Shown: positions 32,263 through 41,383 of the stretch, one piece after another
Layout of the letters: the number at the start of each line of letters is the position of its first letter
How positions within the stretch are numbered: position 1 is the stretch's first letter
Origin: Clostridiales bacterium UBA1728
GTDB taxonomy: Bacteria > Bacillota > Clostridia > Oscillospirales > Oscillospiraceae
Direction: 5' to 3'
DNA: 64,000 bases
Assembly (NCBI GenBank): GCA_002315975.1
Contig: DCIK01000005.1
Span: 44,996 to 108,995 of the forward strand
Made by a program: the position numbers and the translations under genes
Notes under the pieces: generated by a model
Told to the model about the DNA's origin: nothing
The model's input: only the letters and a program-made list of their open reading frames with translations
Databases searched by the model: none

Positions 32263-33228
32263 TCACAAATGGAGGAGCAGCCCCAGGCCGTATGCCGTCA
32301 GTCCGCTTAAAAAGCCCTGAAAAAGCTTTGCCGCCAGCCGCTTTCCGCTCCGCAGTCCCGCCGCAGAGCTCAGAGCGGCGCTCTGAAAGTGGACGCAGAG
32401 TCCGCCCCAGCTCAGGGCGAAGGAGGCGATACCCAGACTGACGGGCGAGAGGGGCAGAGGGCGCAGCAGACCCACGCTGCCGCTGAGCTCGAAAATGCTC
32501 CACAGCAGCGTCCGGCATACCCCCGGCTCCAGCCCTGTGAGCCGCATCAGCGGCAGCGTCAGGGCGGTGAAAAGCCCTGCATCGTCCGCAACAAAGAGCA
32601 GGGAAGCAAAGAAAATCACAAAGGCACCCACATTCAGCAGCGAGGCCATGGCGGCCTTTACGCTCTCGGAGAGAGCCTTAGAGAAGCTGACTTCCGTGCT
32701 CTGCTTCGGCAGCTCCGAAGTCTGCGTGGATGGGTTCTTTCGCCGAAACAGCAGCCCCACGCAGAGCGCGGAGAGCAGCTGAAGAGCATAGAGCAGCAGC
32801 CCCAGCGAAGCGCTGCCCAGTGCACCGCTGCCCAGAGCGGCCACGGCAAAGGCGGGGCCCGTGTTGTCACAGAAGCTCAGGGCGGACTCCGCATCCTCCT
32901 TTGAGATGCGTCCGCTTTCATAGAGCTGTGCGACACAGGATGCCCCCAGCGGGTAGCCGCCCAGCAGTCCGGCAAGAAGCGCCGAGGCCACTGCACCGCT
33001 CTGGGAGAAGCAGCCCATGAGCTTTCCGCAGGGGCGCTCCAGCGCTTCGGCCAGACCCAGACGGTTGAGCAGTCCCGCCAGAGCGAAGCAGGGCAGCAGA
33101 GAGGGCAGCAAAAGCTCCAGCATGAGCGTAAGCCCCCACGCCGCGCCCTCTCTGGCAGCGGGAGCTCTCCACACCAGCAGGGCAAAGGCCGAGAGTGCGG
33201 CGGATAATAGCAGTCGTTTTTTCCTCAT
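32263..33228 (-). CDS. ylbJ: YlbJ-like sporulation integral membrane protein
   Basis: A 321-residue polytopic membrane protein with a nucleoside-recognition (Gate) domain pattern: LELLLPSLLPCFALAGLLNRLG, AVASALLAGLLGGYPLGASCVAQLYESGRISKEDAESALSFCDNTGPAF, VGAFVIFFASLLF. The 'GGYPLGA...CDNTGPAF' block is characteristic of YlbJ, required for spore cortex formation in Bacillus. It is divergent from yqfC-yqfD, another sporulation pair, which supports the call. No clear ribosome site stronger than AGTGG is seen before the ATG. Confidence 0.83.
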   Translation of the reverse strand: MRKKRLLLSAALSAFALLVWRAPAAREGAAWGLTLMLELLLPSLLPCFALAGLLNRLGLAEALERPCGKLMGCFSQSGAVASALLAGLLGGYPLGASCVAQLYESGRISKEDAESALSFCDNTGPAFAVAALGSGALGSASLGLLLYALQLLSALCVGLLFRRKNPSTQTSELPKQSTEVSFSKALSESVKAAMASLLNVGAFVIFFASLLFVADDAGLFTALTLPLMRLTGLEPGVCRTLLWSIFELSGSVGLLRPLPLSPVSLGIASFALSWGGLCVHFQSAALSSAAGLRSGKRLAAKLFQGFLSGLTAYGLGLLLHL

Positions 33229-33298
33229 GGCACCACTCTATGCCCACCGGGTGCTGAACTTGACCGGCAGCTCATAAAATCATGGGGAGGTGATGAAG

Positions 33299-33556
33299 AT
33301 GAAGGTGCCGGTTTCGGCTGCGGCGCTGGGAGAGAGCCTGGGTCTGCCCCCGGGCAGCGTACAGCTTACGCTCTGGGGACGCAGACAGCTTCTGGCCCGG
33401 GAACACCGGGGACTGCTGGGCTACAGCGACCGGGAGGTAGTGATTTCCGCAAAGGACGGCCGCGTCCGGATTCTGGGCAGCGGACTGAGCATAGCGGCCA
33501 TGGATGCCGGGAGCATCGTGATCCGCGGCGAGATCAGCGGGGTGGAGTATGCGTAA
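33299..33556 (+). CDS. yqfC: YqfC family sporulation protein
   Basis: An 85-residue protein with family wording QLTLWGRRQLLAREHRGLLGYSDREVVISAKDGRVRILGSGLSIAAM (in Bacillus YqfC the equivalent block is ...NRYITIENHKGI..., then ...V.G..L.I). Three in-frame starts lie within 10 bases; the ATG at 33299 is best placed, 8 bases after GGGGAGG. It overlaps yqfD by 8 bases. YqfC is a mother-cell sporulation protein of unknown action, always next to YqfD. Confidence 0.83.
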   Translation: MKVPVSAAALGESLGLPPGSVQLTLWGRRQLLAREHRGLLGYSDREVVISAKDGRVRILGSGLSIAAMDAGSIVIRGEISGVEYA

Positions 33557-34664
33557 TTGGCTCCGCTCCCTCGTGGAGGCGGAGGTCTGCGACAGCGCTG
33601 CCTTTCTGAATCTCTGCCGGCGGGAGGGCATCCCTCTGGCCGATACGGAGAGCAGAGACGGCTGCCGTCTGCGCTTCTCCGCTCCGCCCTCCGCTTTGGT
33701 GAAGCTGAAGACCCTTGCCCAACGCTGCGGCGGCAGTCTGCGCGTTCTCCGCAGTGGGATAGGGGAGCGACTGCGGGGGAAGACCCGGCGCCACGGCGCG
33801 ATCCTGCTTGCTGCCGCCTTGATGGGGCTGCTGCTCCTGTGCTCTTCCCTCTTCCTCTGGGAGATCGAGCCGGGCGGCTGCCCCGACACGGCGGCGCTCT
33901 GGCGGATACTGGCCGCTCTGGACAGGGCGGGACTGCGCAGGGGCGCTTTCATTCCCACCCTCTCCACGGAGCTGCTTTGTTCGGAGGCGCTGGGGGAGCT
34001 GCCGGAGCTGGAGAGCCTCACGGTAAACCTCCGGGGCAGCCGTGCCTATGTGGAGGCGCGAGGGCGCAGCGAGGAGCCGGAGATCGCCTTGGAAAAGGGA
34101 GAGAGCGTGATCGTCGCAGACCGTCAGGCACTGCTCACCGATGTCCGCGTTCTTGCCGGAACGGCAGCGGTGAACCGGGGCATGGCCGTGGAAGCGGGGG
34201 ATGTGCTGGTGCTGCCCTCGTCCACCGCGGAGCGGGCCAGAGGAGAAATTACCGGCCTTTGCCGGCTGGAAAAGACCGTAATTCTGCCTCAAAGCGTTGC
34301 AGCACTCTCCCATACCGGGAAAACGCGGACAATCTGGGGGCTTCAGTGGGGAAAAAGATGCATTTTTCTGCAAACTGACAGTAGCATTTCCCCTACGGTT
34401 TGTGGTAAAATATATTCTGCTTCTTCCTCTGCTCTTCCCTTGGGGCTCTGCCGCCTCACGCTGGAGGAAAGGGAGAGCACCGAGCCGGTGTCGGGGACAC
34501 TCTGCGAAGTCCGTTACGCCGAGGCGCTGCTGGAGAAAATGCTGGCGCAGGAGCTGGGAAAAGAGGGTGAGCTGCTCACAGCCGCCGTCAACCGCAGCGG
34601 AAACAGCGTAAGCCTCCGCTGCGAGTGCAGCCTGCCCATAGGCGTGGAGAGAAGCGCGGAGTAA
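33549..34664 (+). CDS. yqfD: YqfD family stage IV sporulation protein
   Basis: A 371-residue membrane protein: a short N-terminal domain (SAAFLNLCRREGIPLADTESRDGCRLRFSAPPSALVKLKTLAQRCGGSLRVL), one membrane helix (ILLAAALMGLLLLCSSLFLWEIE), then an outer region with SLTVNLRGSRAYVEARGRSEEPE. The layout matches YqfD, coupled to yqfC and upstream of phoH as in many Firmicutes. A stretch at 34330-34440 is more AT-rich than the rest but stays in frame. The gene ends before an R1 repeat that separates it from phoH. Confidence 0.82.
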   Translation: MRNWLRSLVEAEVCDSAAFLNLCRREGIPLADTESRDGCRLRFSAPPSALVKLKTLAQRCGGSLRVLRSGIGERLRGKTRRHGAILLAAALMGLLLLCSSLFLWEIEPGGCPDTAALWRILAALDRAGLRRGAFIPTLSTELLCSEALGELPELESLTVNLRGSRAYVEARGRSEEPEIALEKGESVIVADRQALLTDVRVLAGTAAVNRGMAVEAGDVLVLPSSTAERARGEITGLCRLEKTVILPQSVAALSHTGKTRTIWGLQWGKRCIFLQTDSSISPTVCGKIYSASSSALPLGLCRLTLEERESTEPVSGTLCEVRYAEALLEKMLAQELGKEGELLTAAVNRSGNSVSLRCECSLPIGVERSAE

Positions 34665-34812
34665 GAGAAAGCCCTAAGGCTCCCTCTGTGAGGGAGCTGC
34701 CCCAGTGCGTACACTGGGGCTGAGGGAGAGAGAATCTTTTGAGCTGTATCGTAGATTGTCCCTCCCTCAGTCTCGCTGCGCGAGCCAGCTCCCTCATCTG
34801 AGGGAGCCAAGA
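34665..34812. repeat. R1 palindromic repeat between yqfD and phoH
   Basis: GGCTCCCTCTGTGAGGGAGC (from about 34678) forms a hairpin, then CCCCAGTGCGTACACTGGGG forms a second one, and CCCTCAGTCTCGCTGCGCGA...GAGGGAGCC closes the unit at about 34808. It interrupts the otherwise compact yqfC-recO gene run. Confidence 0.65.
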
Positions 34813-34888
34813 CGGGGGTTTGCGCTGATTTTTTGCTATTGCCCCAAGTAACGACTGCTTATTCCTTCCCATAAGGAGATAGATATAT

Positions 34889-35902
34889 ATGGAAAGAATC
34901 ATATCCGTGGATCGGGTGGAGAGTATACTGGATGTGTTCGGCTCCTTTGACCAGAACCTGCGGCTCATCGAAAAGGAGCTGGGGGTTCGCCTGCTGGATC
35001 GGGACTCCGAAATCCACATCAGCGGCGAGGAGGAGGCCTGCGCACTGGCGGAGAAGGCCGTGGAAGGACTCCTGAGCCTCAGCGCCAAGGGCGAGAGTAT
35101 CGATGAGCAGCGGGTGCGCTATATCCTCCGCATGGTCAGAGAGGGTCGGGAACAGAAAATCGGCGAGCTGGGCAGCGATGTGGTGTGCATCACCGCCAAG
35201 GGCCGTCCCGTGAAGCCCAAGACCATCGGCCAGAAGCAGTATGTGGAGGCCATCCGGAAAAATACCGTCACTTTGGGCATCGGCCCCGCCGGTACGGGCA
35301 AGACCTATCTGGCCGTGGCGGCAGCGGTGGCTGCCTTCCGGGAGAAGAGCATCAACCGCATTATCCTCACCCGTCCCGCCGTGGAGGCGGGTGAACGGCT
35401 GGGCTTCCTGCCGGGAGATTTACAGAGCAAGGTGGATCCCTATCTCCGGCCGCTCTACGATGCCCTCTTCGATATGCTGGGGCCTGAGACCTATCAGGCC
35501 TATCTGGAAAAGGGTAATATCGAGGTAGCGCCGCTGGCCTATATGCGCGGCAGAACGCTGGACGATTCCTTCATCATCCTCGACGAGGCGCAGAATACCT
35601 CACGGGAGCAGATGAAGATGTTCCTGACCCGTCTGGGCTTCAACAGCCGCATGGTTATCACCGGCGATGTGACCCAGATTGACCTGCCCGACGACAAGCC
35701 CTCCGGGCTGAAGGAGGCCATGAAGGTCTTAAAGGGCGTGGACGATATCGCCATCTGCACCCTCACCGGCGCGGACGTGGTGCGCCATGTGCTGGTGCAG
35801 CACATCATCGAGGCCTACGAAAAGTACGAAGACAAAAAGGACGAGAATAAATCCAGAATTCCCGCCCCCACCACATACAGAAGGAGACCGGGCGGAAAAT
35901 GA
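34889..35902 (+). CDS. phoH: PhoH family ATPase
   Basis: A 337-residue cytosolic protein with an N-terminal KH-like segment and the PhoH ATPase domain: Walker A GIGPAGTGKTYLAVAAAV, Walker B SFIILDEAQNTSREQMKMFLTRLG and VITGDVTQIDLP. It is probably an RNA-linked ATPase/helicase; its place directly before ybeY (4-base overlap) matches the widespread phoH-ybeY-era order and suggests work in rRNA/ribosome maturation. AAGGAG lies 11-12 bases before the ATG. Confidence 0.93.
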   Translation: MERIISVDRVESILDVFGSFDQNLRLIEKELGVRLLDRDSEIHISGEEEACALAEKAVEGLLSLSAKGESIDEQRVRYILRMVREGREQKIGELGSDVVCITAKGRPVKPKTIGQKQYVEAIRKNTVTLGIGPAGTGKTYLAVAAAVAAFREKSINRIILTRPAVEAGERLGFLPGDLQSKVDPYLRPLYDALFDMLGPETYQAYLEKGNIEVAPLAYMRGRTLDDSFIILDEAQNTSREQMKMFLTRLGFNSRMVITGDVTQIDLPDDKPSGLKEAMKVLKGVDDIAICTLTGADVVRHVLVQHIIEAYEKYEDKKDENKSRIPAPTTYRRRPGGK

Positions 35903-36354
35903 GCCATCAGGTATATTTCACCAGAGAAAAGAAGAATTTAGGCTACAGCGATGCCTATCGCTATGTCAGGAAGGCCGTATACGCGGCGCTGGAAAACGAG
36001 AAGCAGCAGCGCGACTGCGAAATCTCCGTGACCTTCACCGATGACGAGGGCATCCACGCCATCAACTCAGAGCAGCGGAATATCGACAGCACCACCGATG
36101 TGCTGTCCTTCCCCATCGGCGAGGAGAACTACGATACCGGCTGCCTGTTTCTGGGCGATATGGTAATCTCCTTAGAGCGCTGTGCGAAGCAGGGCGAGGA
36201 GTACGGCGGCGGATTTTACCACGAGCTCCAGTACCTGACGGTGCACTCCGTACTGCATCTGCTGGGCTATGACCATCTGGATGAGGGTGTTCAGAAGGCC
36301 GAAATGCGAGCCCACGAAAAAGAAATTATGAAGAGGTTAGGCTATGATTACTAA
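35899..36354 (+). CDS. ybeY: Endoribonuclease YbeY (rRNA maturation factor)
   Basis: A 151-residue protein with the UPF0054 zinc motif HSVLHLLGYDHLDEG (His-x3-His-x5-His) near residues 114-128 and the DVLSFPIGEE block. It acts in 16S rRNA 3'-end processing and ribosome quality control. It overlaps phoH by 4 bases and era by 11 bases; the three are cotranslated. Confidence 0.94.
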   Translation: MSHQVYFTREKKNLGYSDAYRYVRKAVYAALENEKQQRDCEISVTFTDDEGIHAINSEQRNIDSTTDVLSFPIGEENYDTGCLFLGDMVISLERCAKQGEEYGGGFYHELQYLTVHSVLHLLGYDHLDEGVQKAEMRAHEKEIMKRLGYDY

Positions 36355-37243
36355 GAATGCCATGGTTACCATCTGCGGTCGGCCCAACGTGGGCAAGTCC
36401 ACGCTGACCAACTGCCTTGTGGGCGAGAAGATCGCCATCGTCAGCAACAAGCCCCAGACCACCCGCAACCGCATCACCGCCGTGGTGGAGCACGGGGAGA
36501 CCCAGTTCGTCTTTATGGACACCCCCGGCTTCCACAAGCCCCGGAACCGTCTGGGCGACTATATGGTGGGCGTGGTGCGCTCCTCTGTGGCCGATGTGGA
36601 CGCGGTGCTGCTGCTGGTGGAGCCTGTGGCCAAAATGGGCAAGCAGGAGGAGGAGCTCATCAGATCCTTCAGCGAGAGCGGCGTGAGCGTAATCCTCTGC
36701 ATCAACAAAATCGACAGCGTGGAGCCTGCTTCCCTGCTGGAGGTTATCGCTCTCTATGCCAATGCTTTTGATTTCAAGGCCATTATCCCTATCTCCGCCA
36801 AAACCGGCGAGGGCGTGGAGGAGCTGCTGAGTGAGCTGGACAGGTATGCCCAGAGCGGCCCCGCGCTCTTCCCCGAGGGCATGGTCACCGACCAGCCCGA
36901 AAAGCAGGTGGTGGCGGAGCTCATCCGCGAAAAGCTCCTTACCTGCCTCGATCGGGAGGTTCCCCACGGCACCGCGGTGGAGATCACGAAGTTCTCCGAG
37001 CGGGACGGCAGCAACGGGGAGCCTGTCATTGATGTGGAGGCCACCATCTACTGCGAAAAATCCAGCCACAAGGGCATCATCATCGGCAAGGATGGCGCCA
37101 TGCTCAAGAAGATCGGCGCTCTGGCCCGCCACGACATTGAGGAGTTCATGGGCACCCGCGTCTTTCTGCAGACCTGGGTCAAGGTCAAAGAGAACTGGCG
37201 CGATTCTCAGGCCCAGCTCCGCAACTTCGGCTTTAACGACTGA
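36344..37243 (+). CDS. era: GTPase Era
   Basis: A 299-residue GTPase with G1 GRPNVGKST, G2 region SNKPQTTRNRITAVV, G3 DTPGFHKPRN, G4 NKID (CINKIDSV) and a C-terminal KH domain (IIIGKDGAMLKKIGALARHDIEEFMGTRVFLQTWVKVKENWR). It binds 16S rRNA in 30S assembly. Full length. It is the third gene of the phoH-ybeY-era set, overlapping ybeY by 11 bases. Confidence 0.96.
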   Translation: MITKNAMVTICGRPNVGKSTLTNCLVGEKIAIVSNKPQTTRNRITAVVEHGETQFVFMDTPGFHKPRNRLGDYMVGVVRSSVADVDAVLLLVEPVAKMGKQEEELIRSFSESGVSVILCINKIDSVEPASLLEVIALYANAFDFKAIIPISAKTGEGVEELLSELDRYAQSGPALFPEGMVTDQPEKQVVAELIREKLLTCLDREVPHGTAVEITKFSERDGSNGEPVIDVEATIYCEKSSHKGIIIGKDGAMLKKIGALARHDIEEFMGTRVFLQTWVKVKENWRDSQAQLRNFGFND

Positions 37244-37452
37244 TACTGAAGTCTGATAGAAAGCTTTCATCCGAAGCGGCCGATTTTCCGCCCTGCTTTG
37301 TCAAGGTTTTGCCAATACAGAAAGTATTGCCTGCGACATCTTCCTCACAGGACAAAAAATCTGCTCGCTTCTCTGTTAAACCTTCTTATCAGATATCAGT
37401 ACGACCATTTTTTCCCGCCCATACCCCGCCTTTAAGCGGGCATACTCTCCCC
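37244..37452. other. Gap between era and yqzL with no recognised feature
   Basis: An AT-richer stretch of 209 bases. A short hairpin CCCGCcttaaaGCGGG-type sequence (CCCGCCTTTAAGCGGG, 37426-37441) lies just before yqzL. No coding frame with a ribosome site and no known RNA could be recognised. Confidence 0.4.
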
Positions 37453-37554
37453 ATGGACAAGGATATCTTATGGGAGCTCTTCCGCGACACGGGAGACATT
37501 ACGGCCTTTCTGCTCTACAGAAGGGCAAAGAGCGGGGAGAAGGACGGGGCATAA
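37453..37554 (+). CDS. yqzL: YqzL family small protein
   Basis: A 33-residue protein beginning MDKDILWELFRDTGDITAFL, then LYRRAK. The pattern 'W-x-hydrophobic-F-x-x-TG-x-I-x-x-hydrophobic-L-x-(Y/F)' is that of the YqzL family, whose gene in Bacillus also lies between era and recO. Position and sequence together make the call, although no strong ribosome site precedes the ATG (CTCTCCCC only). Function unknown. Confidence 0.7.
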   Translation: MDKDILWELFRDTGDITAFLLYRRAKSGEKDGA

Positions 37555-37603
37555 GCTCTGTCCGCTCCCGTCAGGACTATTTACATAATTCGGTAGACAT
37601 AAC

Positions 37604-38341
37604 ATGTATAAAACCCTGCGCGGCCTTGTGCTGCGGGAAGTGAAATACAAGGAGTCCAGCAAGATGCTCACGGTGCTCACCGAGGAGGGAAAGCTCTCCT
37701 GCGAGGGGCGGGGAGCCATGCGCAAGGGTTCCAAAATTGCGGGCGCGGCCCAGCAGCTCACATGGAGCGAGCTGACGCTTTTCGAGAACCGCGGACGCTA
37801 TACCCTCACGGAGGCTTCGGTACTGGAAGACTTCTCCGCACTGCGGGAGGACTTTTCGGACTTTGCGCTGGGGGTCTACTTCGCCGAGCTTTTAGAGGCG
37901 GTCAGCGATGAGGAGTACCCCAACCCCGCTCTGCTGACGCTGGGGCTGAACGCGCTCTATGCCCTCTCGCGGAAGCTCTACGGCGCGGAGCATATCAAGG
38001 CCTGCTTTGAGCTGCGCCTTTGCTCTCTGGCGGGCTTTGCCCCGGAGCTGACGGCCTGCGCCGTCTGTGGGGAGCAGAACATTGAGCGTCCCCGGCTGAA
38101 TCTCCGGGGAGGCGTGCTGCACTGCGCCGAGTGTGCCTGTGAGGGGCGAAGCGTCCAGCTCTGTGCCGCCTCTCTGGCTGCCATGCGCCATGTGGTTCAT
38201 GCGGACGCCAAGAAAATGTATTCCTTCACGCTGGACGAGCCCTCCACTGCCCGTTTCCATTATGCCGCCGAGGAGTTCACATTATGTCAACTTGACCGGG
38301 GCTTCGGCACGCTGCAATACTGGAAGAGTTTGCAGATATAG
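37604..38341 (+). CDS. recO: DNA repair protein RecO
   Basis: A 245-residue RecO with N-terminal OB fold (RGLVLREVKYKESSKMLTVLTEEGKLSCEGRGAMRKGSKIAGAAQQLTWSELTLFE) and a C-terminal helical domain with a zinc-type Cys set: CAVCGEQN and LHCAECAC (C-x2-C ... C-x2-C). It loads RecA in the RecFOR pathway. It follows era-yqzL as in many Firmicutes. Confidence 0.92.
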   Translation: MYKTLRGLVLREVKYKESSKMLTVLTEEGKLSCEGRGAMRKGSKIAGAAQQLTWSELTLFENRGRYTLTEASVLEDFSALREDFSDFALGVYFAELLEAVSDEEYPNPALLTLGLNALYALSRKLYGAEHIKACFELRLCSLAGFAPELTACAVCGEQNIERPRLNLRGGVLHCAECACEGRSVQLCAASLAAMRHVVHADAKKMYSFTLDEPSTARFHYAAEEFTLCQLDRGFGTLQYWKSLQI

Positions 38342-38490
38342 GCTTCCCCTTTGGGGAAGCTGGCACGGCGAAGCCGTGACTGAAGAGGTAGGCTTCCCCT
38401 TTGGGGAAGCTGGCACGGCGAAGCCGTGACTGAAGAGGTTCCCAGTACCTCTCCTGCCGCTGTAGCGGCACCCTCCCCAAAGGGGAGGGC
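38341..38490. repeat. Tandem R1-type repeat (two 50-bp units) before mutS2
   Basis: Two head-to-tail 50-bp units (38341-38390 and 38391-38440) differ only at the last base. Each holds the palindromes GGCTTCCCCTTTGGGGAAGC and CACGGCGAAGCCGTG. A further palindrome, CCCCTGTAGCGGCACCCTCC-type sequence facing CCAAAGGGGAGGG, follows to about 38490. Tandem copying of one unit is not seen at the other R1 sites. Confidence 0.7.
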
Positions 38491-38523
38491 AAGTGGATTT
38501 TCCCTTTCTGAAAGGATTCTGAT

Positions 38524-40893
38524 ATGACATTATTCGAAAAATCCTGCATCACGCTGGAGCTGCCGCGGGTGCTGGAGATGCTCTCTGCCATGGCCTCCTC
38601 CGAGGCGGCCAAGGACAACTGCCTGCGCCTGAGCCCTGCCACAGAGCGGGGCGAGGTGGAGCGCCGGCTGGAGGAGACCGATGCCGCCAAAAAGCTTTTG
38701 GCCTACAAGGGCAGCCCCTCCTTCACCCATCTGAAGGATGTGCGCGGCGCTGCTGCCCGGGCGGACATGGGCGGCCTCCTGAACACCCGGGAGCTGCTGG
38801 ATATTGCGGCGCTGCTGTCGACTGCCCGCAGTGTGCGCTCCTACGGCCTCTCCGCTGAGGAGCACAGCTGCATTGACCATCTCTTTGCCACGCTGCAGGT
38901 CAACCGTTTTTTAGAGGAGAAAATTACCACCTCCATTCTCTCCGAGGATGAGATTGCCGATAACGCCTCCCCCGAGCTGGCGGATATCCGCCGGAAAATC
39001 CGCGCTGCCTCCGCCCGGGTGCGGGATGCGCTGCAGAAGATCATCTCCTCCCCCTCCATGCAGAAGATGCTGCAGGACAGCATTATTACCACCCGCTCCG
39101 ACCGCTTTGTGGTACCTGTGAAGAGCGAGTACAAGGGCAGCGTACCCGGTCTGGTGCACGATGTGTCTGCCAGTGGTGCCACCTTGTTTGTGGAGCCCAT
39201 GGCCGCAGTGAAGGCCAACAACGAAATCCGGGAGCTGAAGGCAAAGGAAAAGGCGGAGATCGAGCGCATCCTCTTCGAGCTCAGCGCCGAATGTGCCGCC
39301 CACCGGGAGGACATCGACACTGACTGCGCCGTGCTCATCACCTTAGACGGCATCTTCGCCCGGGGCAGACTCAGCGATGCCATGGACGGCTGCTCTCCGC
39401 TGCTATCCGATAGGGAGATTCACCTGCGCCGTGCACGGCACCCGCTGCTGCCCAAGGATACCGCCGTGCCCATCGATGTGGAGCTGGGCAACGGCTACGA
39501 CTCGCTGATTATCACCGGCCCCAACACCGGCGGCAAGACCGTTACCCTCAAGACCATCGGTCTCTTAATCCTCATGACCCAGTGCGGTCTCCACATCCCC
39601 GTGGGCGAGGGGAGCAGCTTGCCGGTGCTGGAAAATGTGCTGGCGGACATCGGCGATGAGCAGAGCATTGAGCAGTCTTTGTCCACCTTCTCTGCCCATA
39701 TGCGCACCATCGTGCAGATTTTAGAGGACTGCGGGGAGCGCAGCCTCCTCCTCTTCGATGAGCTGGGCGCGGGCACCGACCCCACCGAGGGCGCGGCGCT
39801 GGCCATCGCCATATTGGAAAAGAGCCGCTCGCTGGGCAGTCTCATTGCCGCCACCACCCATTACAGCGAGCTGAAGGTCTACGCCACCAACACCGCCGGG
39901 GTCATGAATGCCTCCTGCGAGTTCGATGTGGAGACTCTGCGCCCCACCTATCGGCTTCTGCTGGGCATACCCGGCAAGTCCAACGCCTTCGCCATCTCCC
40001 GCCGTCTTGGACTGGGAGAGGACATCATCGAGGATGCGCAGACACGGGTGGGCGTGTCCTCCGCGAAGTTTGAAGAGACCATCGAAAAGCTGGAGCAGGC
40101 CCGCCGCCTGCTGGATCAGGACAGAATGGAGGAGGCCAGACTTCGCCGGGCCGCCGAGGAGGAGGCCAAAAAGTCTGCCCGCCTCCGCGCTGAGCTGGAG
40201 GTCAGGCTGGACAAGGCTCAGGAGAAGGCCAAGCGCGAGGCCGAGCGCATCCTTGCCGATGCCCGGCAGGTGGCGGAGACCACCTTTCAGGAGCTCAGCC
40301 GCATCAAGGAAGAGAGCGTCAGCGGCGGCGACCATAAGAAGAATAACGAAGCCCGCGCCGAAGTGCTGCGCCAGCTCAACGAGGCCAGAAGCAGCCTCCG
40401 CAGCGTCCGGGAGGCGGAGGAAAACCGCGTCTCCTCCCGGGCTGTAAAGGTGGGCGATGTGGTGGAGGTCAAGGCCATGGGCGGCGCCCGCGCCACCGTG
40501 GAGGAGATCAGCGCCGACAGGGTGCTCAAGCTCCGCAGCGGCATCCTGAGCCTGACGGCTAAAGAGGATGAGGTCATCCTGCTGGACAATGTGAAGCCCC
40601 AGCGCCCCGCCGTTTCCTCCGGCATGAAGGTGGCGCTTCGCACCGAGTCCACCTCCTCCGAGCTGGACATCCGGGGCATGGAGACCATCGAGGCCATTCC
40701 CGTGGTGGAGCGCTATATCGATGCCAGCGTCCAGGCAGGGCTGGAGAGCGTCCGCATTATCCACGGCAAGGGCACCGGAGCCCTCCGCACTGCCGTGCAG
40801 CAGTGCCTGAAAAAAATGAAGCAGGTCAAGAGCTATCGTCTGGGTCGCTACGGCGAGGGCGAAACCGGCGTGACCGTGGTGGAATTGAAGTAA
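38524..40893 (+). CDS. mutS2: MutS2 ATPase/nuclease
   Basis: A 789-residue MutS2. Features in order are the core and lever domains, Walker A GPNTGGKTVTLKTIG near residues 330-344, Walker B LLLFDELGAGTDPTEGAALA, a long coiled coil (EEARLRRAAEEEAKKSARLRAELEVRL) and a C-terminal Smr nuclease domain (LDIRGMETIEAIPVVERYIDASVQAGLESVRIIHGKGTGALR). MutS2 counters homologous recombination and rescues stalled or collided ribosomes in Firmicutes. AAAGGA lies 10 bases before the ATG. Confidence 0.96.
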   Translation: MTLFEKSCITLELPRVLEMLSAMASSEAAKDNCLRLSPATERGEVERRLEETDAAKKLLAYKGSPSFTHLKDVRGAAARADMGGLLNTRELLDIAALLSTARSVRSYGLSAEEHSCIDHLFATLQVNRFLEEKITTSILSEDEIADNASPELADIRRKIRAASARVRDALQKIISSPSMQKMLQDSIITTRSDRFVVPVKSEYKGSVPGLVHDVSASGATLFVEPMAAVKANNEIRELKAKEKAEIERILFELSAECAAHREDIDTDCAVLITLDGIFARGRLSDAMDGCSPLLSDREIHLRRARHPLLPKDTAVPIDVELGNGYDSLIITGPNTGGKTVTLKTIGLLILMTQCGLHIPVGEGSSLPVLENVLADIGDEQSIEQSLSTFSAHMRTIVQILEDCGERSLLLFDELGAGTDPTEGAALAIAILEKSRSLGSLIAATTHYSELKVYATNTAGVMNASCEFDVETLRPTYRLLLGIPGKSNAFAISRRLGLGEDIIEDAQTRVGVSSAKFEETIEKLEQARRLLDQDRMEEARLRRAAEEEAKKSARLRAELEVRLDKAQEKAKREAERILADARQVAETTFQELSRIKEESVSGGDHKKNNEARAEVLRQLNEARSSLRSVREAEENRVSSRAVKVGDVVEVKAMGGARATVEEISADRVLKLRSGILSLTAKEDEVILLDNVKPQRPAVSSGMKVALRTESTSSELDIRGMETIEAIPVVERYIDASVQAGLESVRIIHGKGTGALRTAVQQCLKKMKQVKSYRLGRYGEGETGVTVVELK

Positions 40894-40950
40894 GCGCCGC
40901 TCTTAGAATACGAAGAGGCTGTATATTCATCCAAAAAAACCGGAAAGCTG

Positions 40951-40979
40951 TTGACGCTACAGGGAAATTATGTTATCCT
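40951..40979 (+). promoter_or_regulatory. Promoter of the HPr gene
   Basis: TTGACG (40951-40956), 17-base spacer, TATCCT (40974-40979), about 65 bases before the ptsH ATG. Confidence 0.6.
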
Positions 40980-41043
40980 ATAGCTGCATATACGGACAGT
41001 ACATAATCATTTTCAAAATACTTAACAGAATGGAGCGGCGAGT

Positions 41044-41307
41044 ATGGTTAGCAAAGAAGTCGTCATCAACAATCAGGTTGGACTGCACGCCCGTCCGGCA
41101 ACCTTCTTCATTCAGAAGGCCAACGAATTCAAGTGCAGCATTTGGGTCGAGAAGGACGAGCGCCGTGTGAACGCCAAGTCCCTGCTGGGTGTCCTCTCTC
41201 TGGGCATCGTCAAGGGCACCGCCGTCAACATCATTGCCGACGGCAGCGATGAGGAAGAGGCCATCTCCACCCTTATGACTCTGGTCGATTCCGATTTTTC
41301 CGAGTAA
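41044..41307 (+). CDS. ptsH: Phosphocarrier protein HPr
   Basis: An 87-residue HPr with the phosphorylation site NQVGLHARPAT (His15) and the HPrK site region AKSLLGVLSLG (Ser46). Both are present, so it is a true HPr and not Crh. It passes phosphate from enzyme I to sugar-specific EIIA, and as Ser46-P acts in carbon catabolite control. It is not next to ptsI here; its own promoter and terminator make it a single-gene unit. Confidence 0.93.
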   Translation: MVSKEVVINNQVGLHARPATFFIQKANEFKCSIWVEKDERRVNAKSLLGVLSLGIVKGTAVNIIADGSDEEEAISTLMTLVDSDFSE

Positions 41308-41326
41308 TTTCCCACAACGAGTAAGC

Positions 41327-41362
41327 AAGGGCGTGTTCCTCCTGTGAGCACGCCCTTCTTTT
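41327..41362 (+). terminator. Intrinsic terminator after ptsH
   Basis: AAGGGCGTG (41327-41335) faces CACGCCCTT (41350-41358), followed by CTTTTC. It separates ptsH from uvrC. Confidence 0.85.
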
Positions 41363-41383
41363 CTGCAAAAAGGAGCGTCCCCT

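Noticed and set aside
38341..38440. Two identical 50-bp units as a minimal CRISPR array.
   Set aside because: The units abut directly without spacers, and no cas gene is in the window.
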